Notes: a model not told the origin generated them from the sequence alone. DNA of 64,000 bases from Bos javanicus (GCF_032452875.1 NC_083878.1:39013878-39077877); one strand, 5' to 3'. Shown: positions 46,215 to 58,469, counted from the stretch's first letter. Translations and numbers: made by a program.

Positions 46215-47482
46215 GTTGCTGCTGTTGTTGTTGTTCAGTTGCTCAGTTATGTCTGACTATTTGTGACCCCATGGACAGCAGCACACCAGGCTTCCCTGTC
46301 CTTCACCACCTCCCGGAGATTGCTTAAACTTATGTCCATTGAGCCAGCGATGACATCCAACCATCTCACCCTCTGTCATCCCCTTCTCTTCCTGCCTTCA
46401 ATCTTTCCCAGCATCAGGGTCTTTTCCAATGAGTCGGCTCTTCATATCAGGTGGCCAAAGTATTGGAGCTTCAGCTTCAGCATCAGTCATTCCAATGAAT
46501 ATTCAGGACTTATTTCCTGTAGGATTGACTGGCTTGATCTCCTTTCTGTCCAGGGGACTCTCAAGAGTCTTCTCCAGCACCATAGTTTGAAGGTATCAAT
46601 TCTTCAGTGCTCAGCCTTCTTTATTTATGGTCCAGCTCTCACATCCATACATGACTACTGGAAAACCCTAGCTTTGATCAGATCGACCTTTGTAGACAAA
46701 GTAATGTCTCTGCTTTTTAATACACTGTGTAGGTTTGTCACTGCTTTTTTTTCCAAGGACCAAGCATCTTTTAATTTCACGGTTTCAGACACCCTCCACA
46801 GTGATTTTGGAGCCCAAGCAAATAAAGTCTGTCACTGTTTTCATTGTTTCCTCATCTATTTGCCATGAGATCATGGGAACAGATGCCATGATCTTCATTT
46901 TTTGAATGCTGAGTTTTAAGCCAGCTTTTTCACTCTCCTCTTTCACCTTCATCAAGAGTCTATTTAATTCTGCTTTTCTTTCTGCCATAAGGGTGGTGTC
47001 ATCTGCATATTTGAGGTTATCGATATTTCTCCCAGAAATCTTGATTCCAGCTTGTGCTTCATCCAGCCCAGCATTTCACATGATGTACTCTGTATATAAG
47101 TTAAATAAGCAGGGTGACAATATACACACTTGACATACTCCTTTCCCAATTTTGAACCAGTCTGTTGTTCCATATCTTGTTCTTACTGTTGCTTCTTGAC
47201 CTGCATATAGGTTTCTCAGGAGGCAGGTAAGGCGGTCTGATATTCCCATCTCTTTAAGAATTTTCCACAGTTTGTTGTATTTACAAAGTGAAAGGCTTTA
47301 GTGTCCACGAAGCAGAAGTAGACATTTTTCTGGAATTCTCTAGCTTTTTCTCTGATCCAACAAATGTTTGCAATTTGATCTCTGGTTCCTCTGCCTTTTC
47401 TAAATCCAGCTTGAACATCTGGAAGTTCTTGGTTCACATACGGTTGAAGCCTAGCTTGAGGGATTTTGAGCTTTATGTTGCT
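46215..47482 (-). mobile_element. BovB LINE, 3' 1.27 kb
   Basis: Inverse BovB with a GTTGTTGTTGTT tail (AAC-type on the element strand), running back to the RT region at GAGGGATTTTGAGC (47464). Frames at 46785-46988 and 46964-47173 keep the RT C-terminal part. NLKYADDTT is readable on the minus strand near 47005, but frameshifts separate it from motif A (here CFVDTKAFHFV, also damaged). Confidence 0.92.
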
Positions 47483-50339
47483 ATCAGGGATCGTAGCAAG
47501 CAAATTTAGGGGTCTCGCGTCGAAACCTATGAGTTTGATTCTCATGTTGTCCTTGAATTGTTCTGTGTTCCAGAGTCAGTGATTACGATCTTACCCAACA
47601 GGACTAGACACAAGTAACTAGAGGATGGAAAGAGTGAATAGCACAGTTAAACTGCTCCCAATTGCTGGATAAATAATATAAAGTAGTTCCCCTACTAAGC
47701 TTGGGTATAGAAGAGATTTAATGACCTGTCAGTATACAACCTCATGATGAAAGAGAAATTTTATTGTAATTTGCATTTTTATTCTTATAATTTATGCAAT
47801 TATTCTCTCCAAACTCCAGTACAGATGTAAAGTTGGAGAGAAATAAATCTATAAATGTAACATTATATTATGTATCAGTATATAATATTCTTATGTATAT
47901 AGCATTTTCTGGTTAATTATTTACTGAAATTAGGCAGGATCACATAGTTTGAATAACCTTAGCCAGTACTGAATTGACTTTAAATTATTTTTTTTAAAAA
48001 TGGAACTCAATATAAATGAACATCTTGCATTTCTTCTAGGTCTGTCATCAACTTTATGCAAAGTTATTTAATAGAAAAAGTATTTATCTACCTGATAAAT
48101 TGACAGTGCCTATAGAGGGACTTATTAATCTTAAAATAAATAAAGGAACAAATGCCTACATGGATATGTTAATTATTATTTTTCATCTAAATGTGCTGAA
48201 TTGTTAGTTTCTTGCCTATTCAACAATTTTTAATATCTCTCTCTTAATTGATAAAATTATGTCTCCAACAAACAATCCCCAAACTGTATTTTAGAAAAGA
48301 AATTAATTTCTGTGTTACAGGAATGCAAAGACATGCTGCACTCCCATATTTGCTTTTTTGTTACTATTTTCTTGTTTAGAAATAGTTGAACCAATTTAAA
48401 CTAAACTTGAATTAAAAAATAAAGCACCCTAAGTTGAATCCTCATGTGCTGAATTTCTGTCTCAGAGACTGTTTTATAGCTGAGTTACAAACACTAAATA
48501 AAATTTATGATAGAACCCGGGACAACCTCATTTTGTAATGGGAGGTAATGGTCACCAGCAATGAGAGAATATATTGTGCTCAGATGTCAACCTCTTTACC
48601 TTTCTAAAACAGTGGATCTTGAGTTTAGAAATCAATATCCATATATTTTGTTTCATACACCACTTTGTCATAACACAATATCTTTCCCTGCTGAGGTGAA
48701 AAAGGGTCTAGTTTAGTAACAAAAATGAGGTGGGCAGGAATTGTTAGACAATTTATAGCTCTTCCTAAAAATAAATTGAAGGCTATTACCAATAAAGTAC
48801 ACAGAAATGAGGGAGAGAAAAGAGACCAATTGATCTGAATATTATACAAACTCAAAATGTAAGAAATGAAAAATCCAGTTTTCTATCTTTATAGAATGAA
48901 TGTTATTTATTTTGCATGTGATATACTTTATATAGGCAAAGTATATCACATGCAAAATAAATAACATTCATTCTTTATAATAAAATTAAAAAGCATAACT
49001 TAAATACCCTTAAATTACCAGGCTAAATTACCAGGTTTAAGCACTTCGGTCAGTATTCTAAATTGATATAACAAATCACATTGTAAGGAATCATTTTCTT
49101 GGTAAAACACAAAAACATTCTGCTATAGGCTAGGCAGAATTAATACAATTTCAACATTAAAATAAAGAAATAGTTTAACACCTAAAATGTTCATTTCATT
49201 TATTTATGACTGAACACCTTACAAAAGATAGGCATCATCTTAAATCTATTAATGTAGGTTGTATTTTTGAATCTAAATATTTTCTTCCATATTATATGAT
49301 CATCAAATAACATATTCATCTCTAGTAGAGCACTGAATTTCTTCAAGCTCATTTTATATGCTTTTAGAGTTTAATGTCTTTGCATGGTTGTGCCCTGTTT
49401 TTAACATTTTTTTCTATAATCTAGTCAATGAAAGCAGTATTATCCTCTTCCTCTTGGTAATTATGGGAAAGAAGTGAAAAACTCTTCCCAGTGTTCCACA
49501 AAAAAAATATTTCATAAATATGAATTTCCAAATCCCCAAGCAATCAAAACTAATGATGTTTGACACTAGTGGTTGAATTTATGACTAATACAGTAACAGT
49601 TTGAATGTTCTCATTAGACTTGCCATCTGATGTAATCGGGTTTTAAAATATGTCTTTAACTTGACCAGGTCATTGATTTTGCACTGGACAATGGCTTTCT
49701 CTGACATTACATTTTTTCTCAGAGTCCATTTGGGCATTTGGTTATGTAGTGAAATAGGCTTTAATTGTGTTGTGAAAGAAATTCTTCTTAACACAGCAGA
49801 GAAAAGCGGGGAAAGCCATGCTATTTGTCAAAATCTCTTTTGGCTTCAGCTATTGTATGTTGCAAATGGATTAGCTTTCAAAAAATTCTATCTTTACTAT
49901 GTTTTTCATTGGAGGGAAAGGAGAAATAGTGTTCAAAACTGTCTTTCATAAGGAGCAGCCCTTAGGTTTTGTTTCTTTTAACTGGTGCCTTAAATGGACT
50001 ATTTATAGTGAGTAGTATAGGCCCTTCTAATATGGATGTATACGTCTTTAAAAAATATTTTCTTAGCAGTATTTTAATGTGAAGATGAGTCCTGACTGGA
50101 GTCCTCTATCAATACACTTGAAATTTCATAAATGCCTTCACTCACTCCAGTTCCTGGTGAAAGCTGCGTAATGGAAAAGTGATATCACACATATTTTGAA
50201 AACAGTGATTTTGCTTTATTCCATTTAATTCTAGATATGAAAATAGTATTAACTCTAGAGATTAAAATTAATATTAGGGTTCATGAGTAATTTTTTGTGC
50301 AATTCTGATAATTCATATTTCTTTCTCTCATATTCTACT
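47483..50339. other. Unassigned 2.9 kb stretch
   Basis: No known repeat, exon or RNA gene recognised. It opens with a small CpG cluster (GGTCTCGCGTCGAAACC near 47510) and contains a perfect 37 bp inverted repeat (48893-48974). Open frames at 48625-48855 and 49585-49951 lack domains. Confidence 0.5.
48893..48974. repeat. Perfect 37 bp inverted repeat with 8-base loop
   Basis: Left arm 48893-48929 and right arm 48938-48974 are exact reverse complements (arms begin AGAATGAATG and end CATTCATTCT). The loop is ATATAGGC at 48930-48937. No transposon termini or TSD recognised around it. Confidence 0.95.
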
Positions 50340-50520
50340 GTTATATATTTTAAATGGTATATTTACCATTTATTTTTTTATAATAATAAATAAATAATAA
50401 ATAATTATTTATTTAATAATAATTATTTAATAATTTATTTAATTTATTCAATAATTTATTTAATAATAATTATTTAATAATAAAAATAAATAAATAATAA
50501 ATAAATAAATAATAAATAAA
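50340..50520. repeat. AT-rich TTATTTAATAA-type repeat
   Basis: Dense mix of AATAAATAAATAATAAATAA and TTATTTAATAAT units, able to fold on itself. Confidence 0.88.
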
Positions 50521-50540
50521 CAAGGGCATTTATTTTTCCA

Positions 50541-50912
50541 TAACTGATGCTTTCAAACTGTGGTGTTGGAGAAGACTGTTGAGAGTCCTTTGGACTGCAA
50601 GGAGATTAAACCAGTCAATCCTAAAGGAAATCAATCCTGAATATTCACTGGAAGGACTGATGCTGAAGCTCCAATACTTCGGCCACTTGATGCAAAGAGC
50701 TGACTCACTGGAAAAGACCCTGATGCTGGGAAAGACTGAAGATAGAATAAGAAGGGGATGACAGAGGACGAGATGGATGTCATCACAGACTCAATGGACA
50801 TGAGTTTGAGCAAACTCTGGGAGATGGTGAAGGACAGGGAAACCTGGTGTGCTGCAGTCCATGGGGTTGCAAAGAGCTGGACATGACTGAGCGACTGAAC
50901 AACAACAAAAAC
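50541..50912 (+). mobile_element. BovB 3' end, 5'-truncated
   Basis: ACTGTGGTGTTGGAGAAGAC to a GACTGAACAACAACAAAAAC tail; AAC-tailed older copy next to the AT-rich repeat. Confidence 0.92.
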
Positions 50913-51009
50913 TGCCAAAACCAACACCTGAGTAGAAATTATATTCTTGCATTTGCTATATGTGTTTAAAGATTTTATAAGATCCAATTATTTTTTATTC
51001 TCTTATTTA

Positions 51010-51230
51010 AATGAATTGATCCACTTAACAAATACTCATTGAATACATTTTATATAAGACACCGCACATAGCATATGTGGCCTGTGGCCACATGGAACTT
51101 ACATTCTAATGATAGAGATGGCCATTCATTAAATAACCACATGTATAAACACAGAAGTGAATGTTTTGCAGCAGAAAAGTTTACTGTCAGGCAATATGGA
51201 AATATGATCTCATTTTGCTAAGGGAAGTGA
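51010..51230 (-). repeat. L2 LINE fossil, part 1
   Basis: Inverse L2: ACAAATACTCATTGAATACA and CATGGAACTTACATTCTAAT blocks; resumes after the SINE near 51397. Confidence 0.55.
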
Positions 51231-51388
51231 AAATGATAGTCACTCGGTCGTGTCTGACTCTTTGCGACCTCATTGATTATACAGTCCATGGAATTCTTCA
51301 GGCCAGAATACTGGAGTGCATAGACATTCCCTTTTCCAGGGGATCTTCCCAACCCAGGGATTGAACCAAGGTCTCCCATATTGCAGGT
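51231..51388 (-). mobile_element. Bov-tA SINE, head-truncated
   Basis: GTCGTGTCTGACTCTTTGCG body to GGTCTCCCATATTGCAGG; the outer part of the tRNA-like head is missing. GGAAGTGA at 51223-51230 and 51389-51396 may be its TSD. Confidence 0.85.
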
Positions 51389-51500
51389 GGAAGTGACACT
51401 AAACCTGAGACCTGAAGAATGTATTAACTAGATGAAGGCAAAGGGAGTTCTCTCCTGCATAGCCGGTGACATCTGCAAGATCTGAGATTGAAAGAAACTT
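51389..51500 (-). repeat. L2 LINE fossil, part 2
   Basis: ACCTGAGACCTGAAGAATGT and ATCTGCAAGATCTGAGA continue the inverse L2. Confidence 0.5.
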
Positions 51501-51866
51501 AAAACTGCTTAGAATCTTAAAAAAAAAGAAAAGGAAAAAACAGGGGAATTATAAGTCATGGTAGAATTTTTTTTTGTCCTAAAGACAATTTGAGATATTG
51601 AGTACAATAATGTTTAGTGGAGGAAATACCAGTACTGGCTTGCCTGGCTGTTTTTTACATCAGGAAAAAAGACCCTCTTAAATTTTTACCCAGATTGCTT
51701 TAACTAATTAATAGGAGTCTTGGGCATAAAACTGAGAAAGTGAGAATTAGTACTAATTACTCATAATGAAGATGAGAGTTAAGAAGTTGGGAATATTCAG
51801 TAAAAATTTCTTGAACTTTGGCAATAGCAGATTACCACTTATGCAGAAAACAACTGTGCCTCATTT
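51501..51866. other. Unassigned stretch
   Basis: Two short A or T runs; nothing else recognised. Confidence 0.45.
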
Positions 51867-51876
51867 ATGGAGAATC

Positions 51877-52791
51877 CAAATAGGAAAAGGAGTACGTCAA
51901 GGCTGTATATTGTCACCCTGTTTATTTAACTTATATGCAGAGTACATCATGAGAAACGCTGGACTGGAAGAAACACAAGCTGGAATCAAGATTGCTGGGA
52001 GAAATATCAATAACCTCAGATATGCAGATGACACCACCCTTGTGGCAGAAAGTGAAAAGGAACTAAAAAGCCTGTTGATGAAAGTGAAAGTGGAGAGTGA
52101 AAAAGTTGGCTTAAAGCTCAACGTTCAGAAAATGAAGATCATGGCATCCGGTCCCATCACTTCATGGGAAATAGATGGGGAAACAGTGGAAACAGTGTCA
52201 GACTTTATTTTTCTGGGCTCCAAAATCACTGCAGATGGTGACTGCAGCCATGAAATTAAAAGATGCTTACTCCTTGGAAGGAAAGTTATGAGCAACCTAG
52301 ATAGCATATTCAAAAGCAGAGACATTACTTTGTCAACAAAGGTTTGTCTAGCCAAGGTTATGGTTTTTCCTGTGGTCATGTATGGATGTGAGTGTTGGAC
52401 TGTGAGGAAGGCTGAGCGCCGAAGAATTGATGCTTTTGAACTGTGGTGTTGGAGAAGACTCTTGAGAGTCCCTTGAACTGCAAGGAGATCCAACCAGTCC
52501 ATTCTGAAGGAGATCAGCCCTGGGAATTCTTTGGAGGGAATGATGCTAAAGCTGAAACTCCAGTACTTTGGCCACCTCATGCGAAGAGTTGACTCACTGG
52601 AAAAGACTCTGATGCTGGGAGGGATTGGGGGCAGGAGGAGAAGGGGACGACAGAGGATGAGATGGCTGGATGGCATCACTGACACGATGGACACGAGTCT
52701 GAGTGAACTCCGGGAGTTGGTGATGGACAGGGAGGCCTGGAGTGCTGCGATTCATGGGGTCGCAAAGAGTCGGACACGACTGAGCGACTGA
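51877..52791 (+). pseudogene. BovB reverse transcriptase C-terminal part, one stop
   Basis: The frame is open from the insertion point to 52476 and, in the same frame, from there to 52791. Only a TGA at 52474-52476 (Trp TGG in other copies, in RVPWTARRS) breaks it. Motif B (GVRQGCILSPCLFNLYAEY) and motif C (NLRYADDTTLVAES) are intact; motif A and the endonuclease are absent because of 5' truncation. The C-terminal part GRRRRGRQRMRWLDGITD and the end TRLSD are complete. It cannot act alone. Confidence 0.9.
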
Positions 52792-52800
52792 TCTGATCTG
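51877..52800 (+). mobile_element. BovB 3' part, young copy
   Basis: 924 bp of sense BovB starting at RT motif B and ending with a (TGATC)n tail. TSD ATGGAGAATC at 51867-51876 and 52801-52810. Low damage and an intact TSD point to a recent insertion. Confidence 0.95.
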
Positions 52801-52810
52801 ATGGAGAATC

Positions 52811-53089
52811 TTGTCCCATTGTACTCTGCTCTCTGCCAACAACACCAGGACCAGCTTAAGGCAAGGTTCTCTCACTCTTGGTTGGAAGATGAGCCAAAGT
52901 CTGAGGACTATCATACTATGAGATTAGCTCTTATTTTTCTTACCCTCCTTAAGATGTACTAGCCTCTGCTAGAGAGGGAGACTGTGCAGTCTGCATTCAT
53001 CTAAGAGCAGTGCTCTTCCCACCCATCACTGACTCTCCTTCATGAACCAAAGAATGAAGAAACAAAGAGAATGAAAGGTAAGCTTGTGT
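52811..53089. other. Unassigned stretch
   Basis: No repeat or coding signal recognised. Confidence 0.45.
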
Positions 53090-53395
53090 ACTTCCCTGGC
53101 AGTACAGTGGTTGAGAGTCCGCCTGCCAATGCAGGGGACACAGGTTCAATCCCTGGTCCAGGAAGATTCCATAAGCCATGGAGCAACTCAGCATGCGTGC
53201 TGCAACTGCTGAACCTGTGTGAGGCAACTACTGAAGCCGAGTACCCAGAGCCTGTGCTCCACAACAAGAGATGACACCACAGTGAGAAGTCTGTGCACTG
53301 TAAGGAAGAGTAGTCCTTGCTGCCATAACTAGAGAAAGTCCACTCAGCAGTGAAGACCCAGTGCAATAAAAAAATAATAAAATGAAAAAAAATTT
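53090..53395 (+). mobile_element. CHR-type SINE (CHR-2 like)
   Basis: Head CTTCCCTGGCAGTACAGTGG, GGTTCAATCCCTGG B-box, body GAGCCTGTGCTCCACAACAA, end CAATAAAAAAATAATAAAA. It aligns with the copy at 9439. Confidence 0.85.
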
Positions 53396-53594
53396 TTGAA
53401 GTATGCTCGCTTTTCTGAATGTGCATATATGAGTCTTTTATCCGTAGGCACCAATCAAAAGCAAAAAATTCTAAGAACAATCAAGAAATAGATAACTGAG
53501 TTTTCAGAACCAACTGCATAATCAGATTTTCATCTTTACAAGATGACTCAGACAGCAGGGAGTCAGAAAGATCACAAAGATTTGGATAAGACTG

Positions 53595-53605
53595 AGCATG
53601 CATGC
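53595..53605. repeat. Target-site duplication of BovB, left
   Basis: AGCATGCATGC at 53595-53605 is repeated at 55789-55799. Confidence 0.8.
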
Positions 53606-55788
53606 CTTTTCATGCTGAGATGGAAAGGCTCTAAACAGTCAACAAAAAGAAGACTGGGAACTGACTGTGGCTCAGATCATGAACTCCTTATTGCCAAATT
53701 CAGACTTAAAGTGAAGAAAGTAGGGAAAACCACTAGACCACTCAGGTATGACCTAAATCAAATCCCTTATGATTATACGGTGGAAGTGACAAATAGATAC
53801 AAGGGAATAGATCTGATAGAGCATCTGAAGAACTATGGATGGGGGTTCATGACATTGTACAAGAGGCAGTGATCACGACCATCCCCAAGAAAAAGAAATG
53901 CAAAAAAGCAAAATTGTTGTCTGAGGAGGCCTTACAAATAGCTACGAAAAGAAGAGAAGCAAAAGGCAAAGGAGAAAAGCAAAGATATACCCATTTGAAT
54001 GCAAAGTTCCAAAGAATAGCATGGAGAGACAAGAAAGCCTTCCTCAGTGATCATGCAAAGAAATAGAGGGAAACAATGAAATGGGTAGACTAGAGATCTC
54101 TTCAAGAAAATTAGAGATACCTTGGGAACATTTCGTGCAAAGATGGGCACAATAAAGGACAGAAATGATATGGACCTAACAGGGCATAAAATATTAAGAA
54201 GAGGTGGCAAGAGCACAGAACTTTACAAAAAAAGATCTTCATCACCCAGATAACCACAATGGTGTGATCACTCACTTAGAGCCAGATATCTTGGAATGCA
54301 AAGTCAAGTGGGCCTCAGGAAGTGTCACTCACTACAAACAAAGCTAGTGGAGGTGATGGAATTCAAGCAGAGCTATTTCAAATCCAAAAGATGACATTCT
54401 GAAAGTGCTGCACTCAATATGCCAGCAAATTTGGAAAACTCAGCAGTGGTCACAGGACTGGAAAAGGTCAGTTTTCATTCCAATCCCAAAGAAAGGCAAT
54501 GCCAAAGAATGTTCAAACTACTGCACACTTGTACTCATCTCACATGCTAGTAAAGTGTTGCTCAAAATTCTCCAAGCCAGGCTTCAACAGTTGTGAACCG
54601 TGCACTTCCAGCCGTTCAAGCTGGATTGAGAAAAGGCAGTAGAACCAGAGATCAAATTGTCAACATCCGGTGGATCATTGAAAAAGCAAGAGAGTTCCAG
54701 AAAAACATCTATTTTATAATAGTTATAATATTTTATAAAGCAGAAGCTTTATTGACTATGCTAAAGCCTGTGACTGTGTGGATTTTATCAAACTGTGGAA
54801 AATTCTCCTGAGTAATCTGTACACAGGTTAGGAAGCAACAGTTAGAACTGGACACGGAACAACAGACTAGTTCCAAATTGGGAAAGGAGTACCTCAAGGC
54901 TGTATATTGTCACCCTGCTTATTTAACTTATTTGCAGAGCTTGGATATAAGAAATTCCAGGGTAGATGAGGCACAACCTGGAATCAAGATTGCTGGTAGA
55001 AATATTAATAACCTCAGATAGGCAGATGACACCATCCTTATGGCAGAAAGCGAAGAAGAACTAAAGAGCCTCTTGATGAAAGTGAAAGAGGAGAATGAAA
55101 AAGTTGGCTTTAAACTCAACATTCAGAAAACTAAGATCATGGCATCAGTCCTATCACTTCATTGCAAATAGATGTGGAAACAGAGACAGACTTTATTTTC
55201 TTGGGCTCCAAAATCACTGCAGATGGTGATTTCAGCCTTGAAATTAAAAGACACTTGCTCCTTGGGAAGAAAAGTTATGACCAACCTAGACAACATATTA
55301 AAAAGGAGAGACATTACTTTGCCAACAAATGTCTGTCTAGTGAAAGCTATAGTTTTTCCAGTAGTCATGTATGGATGTGAGAGTTGGACCATAAAGAAAG
55401 CTGAGTGCCAAAGAATTGATGCTTTTGACCTGTGGTGTTGGAGAAGACTCTTGAGAGTCTCTTGGACTGCAAGAAGGTCCAACCAGTCAATTCTAAAAGA
55501 AATCAGCCCTGAATATTTATTTGAAGGGCTGATAATGAAGCTGAAACTCCAATACTTTGGCCACCTGATACAAAGAACTGACTCACTGGAAAAGACCCTG
55601 ATGCTTGGAAAGATTGAAGGGGGAGGTGAAAGGGACGACAGAGGATGAGATGGTTGGATAGCATCACCGACTCGACAGACAGGAGTTTGAGTAAGCTCCA
55701 GGAGTTGGTGATGGACAGGAAAGCCTGGCATGATGCAGTCCATGGGGTCCCAGAGAGTTGGACACAACTGAGTGACTGAACTTAACTC
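53606..55788 (+). mobile_element. BovB LINE, 3' 2.2 kb
   Basis: Sense BovB beginning in the endonuclease C-terminal region (ATGGAAAGGCTCTAAACAGT) and ending GAGTGACTGAACTTAACTC, with an 11 bp TSD. A ~30 bp AT-rich insertion near 54708-54740 lies just before RT motif A. Confidence 0.93.
53640..55770 (+). pseudogene. BovB endonuclease-reverse transcriptase remnant
   Basis: Pieces in order: SDHELLIAKFRLKVKK (end of the endonuclease, in 53543-53872), linker frames 53839-54066 and 54405-54596, RT pieces around 54593-54811, C-terminal frame 55172-55648. The YADD box has a stop exactly at its Tyr: the codon at 55019-55021 is TAG, followed by ADDTI. Motif A reads AKACDCVD, with Phe lost. Dead copy. 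Confidence 0.88.
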
Positions 55789-55839
55789 AGCATGCATGCA
55801 GTGAGCAATTCAGTGTTCCCATGTAGTTCCTGCACTTTT

Positions 55840-56022
55840 GGCTTCCCGGGTAAAGAATCTGCCAGCCATTGCAGGAGAAGCAAGAGACACAGGTTCAATC
55901 CCTGTGTAGGAAAGATCCCTTGGAGAAGGAAATGGCAACCCACTCCAGTATTCTTGCCTGGACAGAGGAGCCTGGTGGGCTATAGTCCATTTGGTTACAA
56001 AGAGTCAGACACAATTGATCAC
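55840..56022 (+). mobile_element. Bov-tA SINE
   Basis: GGCTTCCCGGGTAAAGAATC head, GGTTCAATCCCTG B-box, CCCACTCCAGTATTCTTGCC body. Confidence 0.9.
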
Positions 56023-56044
56023 ACATGCATGCAAACAGCATGGA

Positions 56045-56270
56045 GTAGAACTGGAAGAGAGCATGAGTATATGCTGAAGGAATACTTAAGAGGTCATGAT
56101 AGTTGTCTGGCAGCTTTGATTAGAGAAGGAATGAGGTGGACAGGGAGAATGTGTGTTTTATTTTGGATAGGTTGAGTTTCAAATGACTTTAAGCATCAAG
56201 GTGGAAATGTCGAATAGATAGTTGCTTTTATGAAGTTTAGAGAACAGTTTCAGAACAAATATGAATTTGC
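56045..56270 (-). repeat. L2 LINE fossil
   Basis: GAGTTTCAAATGACTTTAAG followed by CAAGGTGGAAATGTCGAATA is the inverse of the L2 block also seen near 41960. Confidence 0.6.
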
Positions 56271-58104
56271 AGGTTATTAGCGTCCAGATGACCTCATTTT
56301 TGATACCACTTTTTCAATAGATTTATTCTCAATGCTATAAAAGTATTCATATGAAGCAGTTTTCTACTTTTAAATGAAAAACTATGAGCATAAAAACATA
56401 CACATAAGCAAACACAAAAATGGGCTCAGACACCAAAGCTGATCTCAAAACCCCATTGAAACAGACCTTCATTTGCCTTAATCTACAAGCCTTGGTTATT
56501 AAACTAAGGAGAAAAAGTGTTTATTTTCATAGCATTCAAAATATTAATACTAAAGGATGCTTATAAGATTGAGATATTAATAAAAAAATTGTGACTTTTA
56601 ATTTAGAAGTACTAACACATTTTGGTCATTATTTAAAGCAAGGAGAGTCTGGAAAATGCAGGCTTATTTGTATTTTTCTTTAAAAAGGCATCCATTTTAC
56701 TTTTAGCCAAATGCTTATGCATGTCATTATCAGTGAATCGATTGGAGAGGAATTTTCAGGCCAATGAGCCTGAAATATTTTGAAAATAATTTCTGTGTCA
56801 CTTTCTGGTTTCCATTTTTCTTTCCAAATGAGTGACCTACTCTTCAACACTAATTTTAGATGTCATGGTAAATAAAATAAATATAATACCTGATACTTAA
56901 TATTACTACTTTGGCTTTAGATGAGCTAATTTCGGATAATTGAAGTTGTATGGTATGCAGACCTTCATCTTTCATAGTCTTTTAAAGACTGGAGGAAACT
57001 GTGATTAGTCTCACTTCTCTTTATCAATCATTCTGCTCCCGAAAAATTACTGTCTGTAAGCTATGCTGCAAAAATCACCAAATGTGCCTCTGTGGATCAA
57101 TCTTTGAATGCCATGATACATGGGCTTATTTGCAAACATGGCTAGAGGCCTCTAGCATTAGCTTCTCTCAGAAATCATTATTGCTGCCTGTGACTGAACG
57201 TTATTGCTGCTGAAATGATGACTGAATTAATGAAATAAGTCACTGCTAGAATCTTCGCATCTAACACACAAATGGGTCATTAACTGAAACACAAATGCTC
57301 TCTGCTCAGTTTAGGTTAGGAAATCTGCAAATCTTCAGGAAAAGAAGATGGTACAATTATAATCCCAAGTATTTTATCAATTAGATATTAGAGTAAATAG
57401 ATATTAAGACCCAGGCTTGTAAAGAGTCAATGATGACCCAATTTAAAATATCAGAAATGCCATTTCTATCTAAATAAAATGAAATATCAATTTATATTGA
57501 AGTTTCCAATATAAAATGGATGATTTGTCTGGCTACCTATTTGACAGATGTGGAGGGTAACTGGGATGGTTCGGTTTCCTGGGGCAGTGGCTTTGAATGT
57601 GCCATATACCAAGGTAACTGGTAACAGATGTGCAATCCAGGTGTTCCAGGGTGGGAAGCTAAAGTGATTTGTGAAAAGTTCACACCAACACTGCTGGGTA
57701 GCTCAGCTCGGGATGTGTATATGTAGTTCTGCTTCTAAGATATTTTCTTTTAAAATGTGGATTGGCATAAGGGGGAGTCCTTTAGATGCATTCTTGAATC
57801 ACATGATTAGAGCTAAGGAAATCTATCAAGAGAAGAAGAATGGTAGGTAGAGAAAAACAGGAAATAGACAAATAAGTTTTGTCAGCATGCATTCAGGACA
57901 GCCTGGAACAGGGCAGCGTGGAACCTCGGGGCTAAGACTATTATCAGACAGGAGTCTGGAAAATATCCTTCAATACTGTCTGACTTCTTTTAGTATAAAC
58001 TGTGCTTATGATGACAATTTCCTTTTACTTTAAAAGTATTAATTCTTACTTGCTTGGATCTTAGGATAACTAGAGTATGGTAATTTAGATATGTACTTGG
58101 CTGA
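56271..58104. other. Unassigned 1.8 kb stretch, candidate single-copy DNA
   Basis: No ruminant SINE, BovB or L1 inserted here, unlike most of the window. A 70-codon frame at 57001-57213 has no recognisable domain. No splice-site-bounded exon is evident. Confidence 0.5.
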
Positions 58105-58310
58105 GGTATATCAAGTAACTACTATATACCAGGAATTACAATGAGTAAAAAGAAAGTCTCTACCTTCAAGATATCTCCACCAAGACTGAAGATAAACAAA
58201 TAATAATTCGAATATAATAGAGATAAATGTGTACACAGAAGGGCTAGGGACTGCAGGAGAGCTTGGGAACCCCTCAGAGAGCCTTCCTAGGAGGTTGTTG
58301 CATGAGTTTA
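58105..58310 (-). repeat. L2 LINE fossil
   Basis: AACTACTATATACCAGGAAT, AAAGAAAGTCTCTACCTTCA and the CAGAGAGCCTTCCTAGGAGG block fit inverse L2. Confidence 0.5.
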
Positions 58311-58469
58311 ATAGTGTAGTTCAGTTACTTTTGTATGCATAAGAGAAAATTCTTTTAGACCAAAATGATTTGCCAGTGGGTCTCAAGCCATTTAATTATC
58401 TATGGCCAATTCACTAATCCTGATTCAGTGTGAAAGGTGTGAAATTTGGGGCCTTGTTTTTCTTTTGTG

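Noticed and set aside
46263..46868. 201-codon plus-strand frame
   Set aside because: Antisense shadow of the minus-strand BovB 3' end at 46215-47482.
55159..55797. 212-codon minus-strand frame
   Set aside because: Antisense shadow of the sense BovB at 53606-55788.
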